Source: Gammaproteobacteria bacterium
GTDB lineage: Bacteria > Pseudomonadota > Gammaproteobacteria > Xanthomonadales > Marinicellaceae
Direction: 5' to 3'
Length of the DNA: 6,284 nucleotides
NCBI GenBank assembly: GCA_030426705.1
Contig: JAUHXW010000182.1
Location: 1-6,284, forward strand
Below, in pieces: positions 1 through 5,681 of this stretch (its first letter is position 1; the number at the start of each line of letters is the position of its first letter). The notes under the pieces were generated by a model. The model was given only the letters and a program-made list of their open reading frames with translations, was not told the DNA's origin and did not search any database. The position numbers and the translations under genes are program-made.

Positions 1-764
1 GCTGGAGGCTTGTTCAAGGCACTTCGTGCCTGATTGATTTGTTTGGTGATGGTGGTTTTGATGTTGGGGTTTTCAACCAAGGTCAACAAGTCAGTCCAGA
101 TGGCTTCTGCTTCGTGGTATTGTTTATTTTCATAGTACACAATGCCTTGTAACCACATGGCTTTTTGATTATTGGGATCAATTTTAATGGCTTGAGTCAG
201 GTATTGTTCAGGTTCGCCTAAAAAGCTGCCTGTGTTATTTCTGAAAGCGATGGCTTCAGCCAGTTCAGTCAATATATTGGCGTTATTGGGCTCAATTTCA
301 TTGGCTTTTTGGTAAGCCTGAACAGCTTTGCCATAATCTCGAATTGACATCATGGTTTGTCCATAAAGCATTTGTCCTTGAAGATCATCGGGATTTTCAG
401 ACAGCTTTTGCTCCAATTGTTTGATGGCTGTAGCAAGATCAGGAATGTCTTCATTCTGAGCTTGGGCTTCAGCGATTGTTATTCTGTCTTCAATGGGTAT
501 TTCATGAAACCACAGATAATCAATCAAATAAGTGGTTGGGATAATCAATAATGCCGCCAAAAAACTCATTCTGACTGTGTTGGATGGTTGTTGATCCAGT
601 TTTTTCAATGAATCAAGGTAGGGTTGATGTGTGTTTTCATCGGCCTTGGCTAATTGCGACATCAACCACTTCCTCTCAGTTGATTTGCCTTGCTTGCTGT
701 ACCAAAAAGCAAACATCAACACAGAGGAGGCCGATATACCAAGATAAATCAATAATTCACTCAT
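1..764 (-). CDS. ccmI: CcmI, TPR-containing apocytochrome c chaperone (3' end outside window)
   Basis: The frame reads without a stop from an ATG at 764 to the left edge, giving 254 residues plus a partial codon. Residues about 4-22 form a first membrane segment, 23-66 a short, partly charged cytoplasmic loop, and 67-86 a second membrane segment. A periplasmic TPR region follows (about 106-250), with the recognisable repeat ends YQKANEIEPNN and LTQAIKIDPNN and the later stretch ending QINQARSALNK. In the family, the TPR domain binds the C-terminal helix of apocytochrome c and presents it to CcmF/CcmH. The start overlaps the ccmH stop by 8 nt and has its own AGGA 9 nt upstream. This corresponds to the C-terminal half of the fused E. 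coli CcmH, here a separate gene as in Pseudomonas and alphaproteobacteria. The cytoplasmic loop is shorter than in many CcmI proteins and lacks an obvious ALYxERLxEL-like stretch. Whether a further C-terminal domain follows cannot be seen. The family call is firm. Confidence 0.9.
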   Translation of the reverse strand, partial: MSELLIYLGISASSVLMFAFWYSKQGKSTERKWLMSQLAKADENTHQPYLDSLKKLDQQPSNTVRMSFLAALLIIPTTYLIDYLWFHEIPIEDRITIAEAQAQNEDIPDLATAIKQLEQKLSENPDDLQGQMLYGQTMMSIRDYGKAVQAYQKANEIEPNNANILTELAEAIAFRNNTGSFLGEPEQYLTQAIKIDPNNQKAMWLQGIVYYENKQYHEAEAIWTDLLTLVENPNIKTTITKQINQARSALNKPP

Positions 765-1143
765 GTTGCTTTTTCCTGATATTGAAAAACAAAATCACGC
801 CGCCGACAATAAAAACCAACAACGGTGAAAACCACAGGAACAAAGTGCTGGCATTCAGTGGTGGCTCATAATTAACAAAATCTCCATAGCGTTCAATCAT
901 ATAAGCCTTGATGGTTTCTTCGTCTTGGCCAGCCGTCACAAATTTGGCCACCTGGTCTTTCAAATCTTTGGCCAAACCGGCATCAGAATCGGCCAGGTTT
1001 TGATTTTGGCACACCAAACAACGCAGTTCCTTGGTTAGTTTTTGATACAAGGCTTCCTGTTCGGCTGTTTTAAAATCATAAACCTCAATGGCCAGGGTGT
1101 GGCCACTGAATAATAGTGATAATAATATGATGATCTGTTTCAT
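757..1143 (-). CDS. ccmH: CcmH, short-form CxxC thiol-disulfide protein of cytochrome c maturation
   Basis: This 128-residue protein is the N-terminal-type CcmH (also called CycL or Ccl2). A signal peptide covers residues 1-18 (ending HTLA). The family signature LRCLVCQNQNL follows, with the redox cysteines C42 and C45. Helical periplasmic sequence leads to the conserved stretch RYGDFVNYEPP (about 85-95). One membrane anchor lies at about 100-120, with a short basic tail. In the family, the cysteine pair acts on the apocytochrome CxxCH disulfide together with CcmG, and CcmH sits in the CcmF/H/I ligation complex. The length is normal for the unfused form; the E. coli protein carries an extra CcmI-like half that is here the next gene. 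The start ATG shares ATGA with the ccmG stop. No clear Shine-Dalgarno precedes it (the preceding bases are ATTGAAAAAATAGTACC), so translation probably depends on coupling to ccmG. Confidence 0.95.
   Translation of the reverse strand: MKQIIILLSLLFSGHTLAIEVYDFKTAEQEALYQKLTKELRCLVCQNQNLADSDAGLAKDLKDQVAKFVTAGQDEETIKAYMIERYGDFVNYEPPLNASTLFLWFSPLLVFIVGGVILFFNIRKKQHE
774..777 (-). promoter_or_regulatory. Ribosome binding site of ccmI
   Basis: AGGA lies 9 nt before the ATG at 764, inside the last codons of ccmH. It supports the overlapping ATG as the ccmI start rather than an internal Met such as residue 17 or 35. The chosen start keeps the whole first membrane segment. Confidence 0.6.
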
Positions 1144-1670
1144 GGTACTATTTTTTCAATCAGGGGTAACAGTTCTTGTTCAATTATTTCTGGTGTCAGT
1201 ACACCGGTTATTTTGTGAACGATGGTGCCCTTGGCATCAATCAAAAATGTTTCCGGGGCGCCATAAACTCCCAGATTGATGGCAGTGTCACCCTCGTAAT
1301 CAACCAGAATTTCATCGTAAGGATTGCCCCAGCGCTGTAGCCATTGTGTGGCATTTTCCGGTTCATCTTTCCAGTTTAAACCAACCACTTTGACATCGGT
1401 GGTTAGTGCCAATTGTGTGACCAAGGGGTGCTCAACCTGGCAACTTGGACACCAGCTGCCAAAGACATTAAGCAGCCATGGCTGGCCTTTAAAGTCGTCC
1501 TGGGACAGGTTTTTATTGCTATAAAGTGTTGGGTGCTCAAAAGCCGGCACTGGTTTACCAATCAAAGGCGAGGGCAGTTCTTCTGTATGCGTACTCATGT
1601 TTATAGCCAGCAAAACAATCAGGCCAATAAACACACCCAGAGGAATGATGGCAATCAAAAGTTTTTTCAT
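1140..1670 (-). CDS. ccmG: CcmG (DsbE), membrane-anchored thioredoxin-like reductase
   Basis: This 176-residue protein has an uncleaved N-terminal membrane anchor (about 4-24, after MKK) and a periplasmic thioredoxin fold. The active site is WCPSC with C74 and C77. The family-specific GVYGAPET motif at 134-141 contains the cis-proline P139 next to the active site. Known role: it receives electrons from CcdA/DsbD and reduces the apocytochrome CxxCH disulfide directly or through CcmH, so that haem can be attached. No CcdA or DsbD gene is in this window, so that electron donor must be encoded elsewhere. The ATG at 1670 overlaps the ccmF stop in ATGA and has GGAG 5 nt upstream. Length and motifs are standard for the DsbE subfamily, so a general TlpA/ResA reading is less likely. 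Confidence 0.96.
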   Translation of the reverse strand: MKKLLIAIIPLGVFIGLIVLLAINMSTHTEELPSPLIGKPVPAFEHPTLYSNKNLSQDDFKGQPWLLNVFGSWCPSCQVEHPLVTQLALTTDVKVVGLNWKDEPENATQWLQRWGNPYDEILVDYEGDTAINLGVYGAPETFLIDAKGTIVHKITGVLTPEIIEQELLPLIEKIVP

Positions 1671-3610
1671 GACAACTCCAACCTGTTTTTCATCACTTCA
1701 TCAACTTGCCGTTGTTCAAGGCGTTTACTGCGTTGGCTGAATAAGGCAATCACAGCACCAGCCAGCATCATCAGGCCGCCAAACCACATCCAGCGAATGA
1801 AGGGCTTGATGTAAATGCGGACTGCCCAATCACCTTGCTCGTTGATTTGTTCTCCGAGTGAAACATAAATGTCCTTGGTCAATCCCGGATAAATATCTGC
1901 TTCAGTCATCGGTTGTTGCTGTTTGGGGTAAAATCTTTTTTGTGGGTGTAACTCGACCACCTTTGCTCCGTTTTTACTGACCAGAATTGTGCCTTGTTGT
2001 GCCCGGTAATTTTCTATTTCGACCACAGAAACACCTTTGAAATTAAAATCGTAACCAGCCACTTGGGAGGTTTGTCCTGGTTTCATCAGGATGTCCTTTT
2101 CCACGTCTTTGTGCTCAGTCATCGACATGCTGAAAAGGAATACCGCCACGCCTAAATGCGCCACCGACATACCAACAAAACTGGCATTCATCTTGCCGGG
2201 GAATTGGATTAATTGTGCAACGGTGGTGGAAGCAATCCAAAATCCGCCAAATACACCCGCTGTGGCACGAAGATTCAATCCATCAAACAAAAAGTAAGCA
2301 CCAATGGTTAACACCGCAGCAATGCCAAAATGGGGAATCAAAGCCTTAATGGCTGGCATCATGCTGTCTTTATGCCATTTGAGTTGTACTCCCAGGGGTA
2401 ACAACACTGCCATAGGAATCATGATCAGGAAAAACATCAATCCAAAATAAGGCGCTCCCACAGAAATCTTTTTACCCAAAGCTTCAAAAATCATGGGGAA
2501 TAAGGTGCCTATTAAAATGGTGAAAGTGGCTGTAATAAATATCAATGAGTTAGCCAGTAACAAAGTTTCTTTTGAATTTAAATTGATGGCATCAGTTGAT
2601 TTTAATTGATTGACACGCAGCGCATATAAAGTAAGTGCGCCACCTGCATATAGGCCGAGTAACACCAATATGAAAATCCCGCGGAAAGGATCAGCAGCAA
2701 ATGAATGGACTGAAGTGATACTGCCAGAACGTACCAGAAAGGTGCCAAGGACACAAAGACTGAAAGCAATGATGGCTAGCAAAACTGTCCAGCCCCTAAA
2801 AGCATTTTTACGTTCGCTGACAGCTTGTACATGAATCAGGGCAGTGCCTGCCAACCAGGGCAGGAATGAAGCGTTTTCTACTGGATCCCAAAACCACCAG
2901 CCGCCCCAGCCGAGCTCATAATATGCCCACCAGCTTCCCAGGATGATGCCAATGGTTAAAAAAGCCCAGGCCAGATTGGTCCAGCGCCTTGACCAGCGGA
3001 TCCATTTCTCATCAATTTGACCACCAATCAAAGCTGCCACTGACAAGGCAAAAGCCACTGATAAGCCCACATAGCCAAAATACAACAAGGGCGGATGAAT
3101 AATCATGCCGAAGTCTTGTAACAAAGGGTTCAAGTCACGACCATCCATAGGCGCAGGATTGGTGATTTCAAACGGGTTGGATGCAAACAACACAAAAGCC
3201 AAAAAGCCAGTAGCGATGATGCCAAGCACAGAAAGTACTCTGGAAATTTGACTCAAGCTAAGAGATTTACTGTAGCGTGCCACAGCAGCAATCCACAAGG
3301 CTTGCACGGTAACCCACATCAAAACCGAACCTTCATGTGCGCCCCAGGTGGCTGTGATTCTATAGCGCAAGGGCAGGGTTAAACTGGAATGTTGCCAAAC
3401 ATAGGTGACAGAAAAATCTTGCATCACAAACAAGAACACCAAAATCAAAAACGTTGCCAAGGTCAGTACAAACAGCAGATAGGCTAGCGGTCTGCCAGTG
3501 CGCATCAGTGCCTCATGGTTTTTAAAATAGCCAGTTATGGGCAAAATGGTCAGAACAGTTGCTGTGACCAGTGACAGAATCAGTAAAAATTGTCCAACAG
3601 ATGCGAGCAT
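1667..3610 (-). CDS. ccmF: CcmF, cytochrome c haem lyase core subunit
   Basis: This 647-residue polytopic membrane protein of the haem-handling family is the same length as the classic enterobacterial protein. The tryptophan-rich WWD haem-binding motif GWGGWWFWDPVENAS lies at 234-248. Four histidines fall in the family positions: H172 (IHPPLLYFGYVG) and H302 (SVHSFA), which match the periplasmic haem ligands, and H260 (ALIH) and H485 (AHLGVAV), which match the ligands of the stable haem b. A large soluble loop (about 496-603) lies before the last membrane segment, and the C-terminal tail is basic and cytoplasmic. Known role: it takes haem from holo-CcmE and joins it to the two cysteines of the apocytochrome, working with CcmH and CcmI. 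The ATG at 3610 directly follows the ccmE TAA with no gap; AAGGGAG lies 11 nt upstream. The gene looks intact; residue roles are transferred from the E. coli family by position. Confidence 0.97.
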   Translation of the reverse strand: MLASVGQFLLILSLVTATVLTILPITGYFKNHEALMRTGRPLAYLLFVLTLATFLILVFLFVMQDFSVTYVWQHSSLTLPLRYRITATWGAHEGSVLMWVTVQALWIAAVARYSKSLSLSQISRVLSVLGIIATGFLAFVLFASNPFEITNPAPMDGRDLNPLLQDFGMIIHPPLLYFGYVGLSVAFALSVAALIGGQIDEKWIRWSRRWTNLAWAFLTIGIILGSWWAYYELGWGGWWFWDPVENASFLPWLAGTALIHVQAVSERKNAFRGWTVLLAIIAFSLCVLGTFLVRSGSITSVHSFAADPFRGIFILVLLGLYAGGALTLYALRVNQLKSTDAINLNSKETLLLANSLIFITATFTILIGTLFPMIFEALGKKISVGAPYFGLMFFLIMIPMAVLLPLGVQLKWHKDSMMPAIKALIPHFGIAAVLTIGAYFLFDGLNLRATAGVFGGFWIASTTVAQLIQFPGKMNASFVGMSVAHLGVAVFLFSMSMTEHKDVEKDILMKPGQTSQVAGYDFNFKGVSVVEIENYRAQQGTILVSKNGAKVVELHPQKRFYPKQQQPMTEADIYPGLTKDIYVSLGEQINEQGDWAVRIYIKPFIRWMWFGGLMMLAGAVIALFSQRSKRLEQRQVDEVMKNRLELS

Positions 3611-4054
3611 TTATTCAAAATCTCCCTTGTTCTTGGCCTGGTGCAATGCGTCCGCGGCTTCGGGTGGCATGTAGTTTTCATCATGTTTAGCCAACACTTC
3701 TTCGGCGATAAAGACATCTTCCTGGCCCATTTTACCAATGGTGACCACACCTTGGCCTTCTCTGAATAAATCTGGCAATATGCCTTCATACTCCACCAAC
3801 ACGTCTTGTTCAAAATCAGTGACTGCAAATCGCACTTTTAAACTGTCGGTGACGCGCTGCACGCTGCCATCTTTAACCATACCGCCAAGACGAATGGTGC
3901 TGTTGCTGTTGTATTGCCCTGTGGCCACTTCTGTGGGGGTTTTGAAATAATTGATATTTTCTCGCACGGCGGTCAAAAAAATGGCAGTTGCAATAGCCAC
4001 ACCCACAGCAACCATCATGACCAATATCAGTCTTTTCTTACGGGTTGGTGTCAC
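3611..4054 (-). CDS. ccmE: CcmE, periplasmic haem chaperone (GTG start)
   Basis: This 147-residue protein has a basic N-terminus (TPTRKKR), one membrane anchor at about 9-29, and a periplasmic OB-fold beta-barrel. The C-terminal haem site is LAKHDENYMPPE, with H124 as the residue that binds haem covalently and Y128 completing the HxxxY motif. Upstream stretches such as RLGGMVKDGSV are also typical. Known role: it accepts haem from CcmC/CcmD, is released by CcmAB with ATP, and delivers haem to CcmF. It is the common His-type and not the Cys-type (CxxxY) variant of some archaea and sulfate reducers. The start codon is GTG at 4054-4052, preceded by AGGAG at 8 nt; the next in-frame ATG is codon 13, inside the membrane anchor, and would remove the basic leader. 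The gene starts 17 nt inside ccmD, and its flexible C-terminal tail ends right against ccmF. Confidence 0.96.
   Translation of the reverse strand: MTPTRKKRLILVMMVAVGVAIATAIFLTAVRENINYFKTPTEVATGQYNSNSTIRLGGMVKDGSVQRVTDSLKVRFAVTDFEQDVLVEYEGILPDLFREGQGVVTIGKMGQEDVFIAEEVLAKHDENYMPPEAADALHQAKNKGDFE
3622..3628 (-). promoter_or_regulatory. Ribosome binding site of ccmF
   Basis: AAGGGAG sits inside the last codons of ccmE, 11 nt before the ccmF ATG that abuts the ccmE stop (TAAATG). It confirms the start with N-terminus MLASVGQ, which agrees with the full-length family. Confidence 0.6.
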
Positions 4055-4235
4055 GATTATTTCTCCTGTTTGCAGATTGATTTCTTTGTCTTTTGCCTTT
4101 GGCTTTTATCAGGCGTTTGATTTGTTTGTGTTTACGACTGACACTGATGTAATCAGCTAGCATCGCAATAAAAAAAACAGCAACAGAACCCCAAACATAA
4201 AAATTGTATTTGCCCATATCGAACAGTTCCATCAT
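4038..4235 (-). CDS. ccmD: CcmD, small membrane subunit of the CcmABCD complex
   Basis: This 65-residue protein has one membrane segment (about 12-32) beginning with the family hallmark GKYNFYVWGS, followed by a very basic cytoplasmic tail (roughly 14 Lys or Arg between residue 34 and the end). CcmD proteins are poorly conserved; the identification rests on the FYVWGS stretch, the size, and the place between ccmC and ccmE. Known role: it stabilises the CcmC-haem-CcmE adduct and is needed for release of holo-CcmE. The start has two consecutive ATG codons at 4235 and 4232. The first shares ATGA with the ccmC stop and has AGGAG 7 nt upstream; use of the second would remove only one Met. The 3' end overlaps ccmE by 17 nt in another frame, so the last residues (RDTNP) are encoded by DNA that also carries the ccmE start. 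Confidence 0.9.
   Translation of the reverse strand: MMELFDMGKYNFYVWGSVAVFFIAMLADYISVSRKHKQIKRLIKAKGKRQRNQSANRRNNRDTNP
4063..4067 (-). promoter_or_regulatory. Ribosome binding site that fixes the ccmE GTG start
   Basis: AGGAG with an 8-nt spacer precedes GTG at 4054. The site lies inside the 3' part of ccmD, so ribosomes finishing ccmD pass over it. Its strength supports GTG as the true start in the absence of any nearby ATG. Confidence 0.7.
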
Positions 4236-5014
4236 GAGCCTGCTCCTGGTTGAACATCAGTCTTAACTTCAATCAGTGCTTTTTTAACCCAGTTTTTATT
4301 TTGCTCGGTTTTGAGCAGGTGCGTTTGCGCTCTATTGAGCATGGAATAAATGTAATAAAACTTGGTGGCTAAAGCCATAACCAGTAAAGGTCTGAGCATA
4401 TCCCAGTCCTTGATGCCTGATTCTCCCATTAATGAAACCGATGAGCCTTGATGGATGCTGGTCCACCAATAAACCGAATAACGAATGATGGGTAAATTAA
4501 TCAAACCTATAATGGCTACCAAAGCAGCTAATCGGGCTGCTTTTCTGGGATCTTCATCATAAGCGCTGTATATACCCAATACCCCAATATATAAAAACAA
4601 TAAAATCAGTTCAGAAGTCATGCGGGCATCCCAGTCCCAATAAGTTCCCCACATAGGTTTACCCCAAAGCATACCAGTCAACAGTGTAATGGCCGTGAAA
4701 ATAGCACCAATCGGGGCACTGGCCATCATCACAGCCTCAGCCACTTTCATGCGCCAGACAAAAGCCATTATACCGGACACACCGACAATGGCATAGATAA
4801 ACATACTCATCCAGGCAGCAGGCACATGCACAAAAATAATGCGGTAAGAATCACCTTGCTGATAATCTTCAGGTGCAAAAAACAAGCCATCAATCAGGCC
4901 ATACACAGTGAACACAATGGCCAGAATCAACATGGGTTTGAGCCAATGACTGGTGATTCGGTAAAAACTGGGTGGCGAGCCCAACTCATGATAAAACTTT
5001 AACAAACGATTCAT
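4232..5014 (-). CDS. ccmC: CcmC, haem-handling membrane protein that loads CcmE
   Basis: This 260-residue protein should have about six membrane segments. The WWD haem-binding motif is WGKPMWGTYWDWDARMTSE at 117-135. The two flanking periplasmic histidines of the family are H63 (IFVHVPAAW) and H188 (SIHQGSS). The early FFAPEDYQQGDSYRI stretch is also typical. Known role: it places haem between the WWD motif and its histidines and links it to His of CcmE at the outer face of the inner membrane. The length is near the family's usual 240-260, with a C-terminal cytoplasmic tail rich in Lys after residue about 228. The ATG at 5014 follows the ccmB stop by 4 nt and has GGAG at 7 nt upstream, formed by the last codons of ccmB. 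The stop overlaps the ccmD start. Confidence 0.97.
   Translation of the reverse strand: MNRLLKFYHELGSPPSFYRITSHWLKPMLILAIVFTVYGLIDGLFFAPEDYQQGDSYRIIFVHVPAAWMSMFIYAIVGVSGIMAFVWRMKVAEAVMMASAPIGAIFTAITLLTGMLWGKPMWGTYWDWDARMTSELILLFLYIGVLGIYSAYDEDPRKAARLAALVAIIGLINLPIIRYSVYWWTSIHQGSSVSLMGESGIKDWDMLRPLLVMALATKFYYIYSMLNRAQTHLLKTEQNKNWVKKALIEVKTDVQPGAGS
4243..4247 (-). promoter_or_regulatory. Ribosome binding site of ccmD
   Basis: AGGAG lies 7 nt before the first of two tandem ATG codons and sits inside the final codons of ccmC. The spacing fits the first ATG well; the second would have a 10-nt spacing and remains possible. Confidence 0.6.
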
Positions 5015-5018
5015 TCAA

Positions 5019-5681
5019 TCACTCCAAATTGACTTTAATGGCAGCAGCTGCAGCTATGGGTGCTAAAGTCAAAGTTAAAATAGTACAACCCAATAACAGC
5101 AATAAATGTCCCAATGCAGAGTTACCCAAGGTAGTTTCCAGTACGGCTCCAGCGCCAAATATCAGCACAGGTGAGAGTAGAGGCATGATTAATACACTGA
5201 GTAACATGCCACCGTTCTTGATGTTCACAATCAAGGCAGAACCTACCGTGCCTAAAAGACTGAATATGGGGGTTGCTAATAATAAAGACAACAGCAAAAC
5301 ACCATAGGATTGCTCAGGTAGATGCATCAAAACTCCGATGACCGGCGCAAATAAAATCACTGGAATACCCGTGGTTAACCAATGGGCAGTGGCTTTACTC
5401 AGAGCAGCCAGAGGTAAACTCATGCCTGAAAGCACGTACACATCCATACTACCGTCTTCATAGTCGTCTTTAAAAATGTTTTCCAGCGTGATTAAGGTGC
5501 TTAAAAGGGCCAGTATCCAAACCACCGCAGGAGCAATTTTAGCCAGTGTCTGTGCGCCAGCGCCCAAGCCCAATGGGAACATGGTGACAATCAAAAGCTG
5601 AAACACCAGCGGTTGGTAAATATTCGATTTTTTGCGCCATGAGACCAAAACATCTCTTTTAACCAAAGCCCCAAATCTCAT
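5019..5681 (-). CDS. ccmB: CcmB, membrane subunit of the CcmAB ABC complex
   Basis: This 220-residue protein should have about six membrane segments (approximately 23-41, 50-66, 103-120, 127-151, 158-178, 190-213). The cytoplasmic loop holds the family hallmark ENIFKDDYEDGSMD (66-79), with DDYEDG at 71-76, followed by LSGMSLPLAALSKA. This region faces the ATPase. The N-terminus LVKRDVLVSWR is also typical. Known role: with CcmA it forms an ABC complex that uses ATP to free holo-CcmE from CcmCD; it is not thought to export haem. Length equals the usual 220 or so. The ATG at 5681 overlaps the ccmA stop in ATGA, with GAGG 10 nt upstream; the stop lies 4 nt before ccmC. Confidence 0.96.
   Translation of the reverse strand: MRFGALVKRDVLVSWRKKSNIYQPLVFQLLIVTMFPLGLGAGAQTLAKIAPAVVWILALLSTLITLENIFKDDYEDGSMDVYVLSGMSLPLAALSKATAHWLTTGIPVILFAPVIGVLMHLPEQSYGVLLLSLLLATPIFSLLGTVGSALIVNIKNGGMLLSVLIMPLLSPVLIFGAGAVLETTLGNSALGHLLLLLGCTILTLTLAPIAAAAAIKVNLE

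Noticed and set aside
17..31. Perfect 6-bp inverted repeat AGGCAC-TTC-GTGCCT, a possible terminator hairpin near the left edge
   Set aside because: It lies inside the ccmI frame (residues near NQARSALN) and is not followed by a T-run on the minus strand; chance within coding sequence is likely.
584..871. Plus-strand open frame of 95 codons opposite the ccmH-ccmI junction
   Set aside because: Its composition (a Ser/Thr/Cys-rich middle) looks like shadow sequence, and both minus-strand genes over it are certain.
1413..1814. Plus-strand open frame of 133 codons opposite ccmG and ccmF
   Set aside because: The translation is low in recognisable structure and is an antisense shadow of two well-supported genes that carry complete family motifs.
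2864..2911. The WWD motif of CcmF suggesting a second CcmC-like gene or NrfE instead of CcmF
   Set aside because: The protein is full CcmF length and has all four expected histidines, and it lies in a complete ccm operon; NrfE is a paralogue normally found with nrf genes, none of which are present.
3580..3828. Minus-strand open frame of 82 codons across the ccmE-ccmF junction
   Set aside because: It is an out-of-frame reading of ccmE, with Trp/Lys-rich nonsense sequence; the CcmE frame holds the HxxxY haem site.
4972..5307. Plus-strand open frame of 111 codons opposite the ccmB-ccmC junction
   Set aside because: The Ala/Lys/Asn-rich product is an antisense reading of hydrophobic CcmB codons, with no recognised motif.
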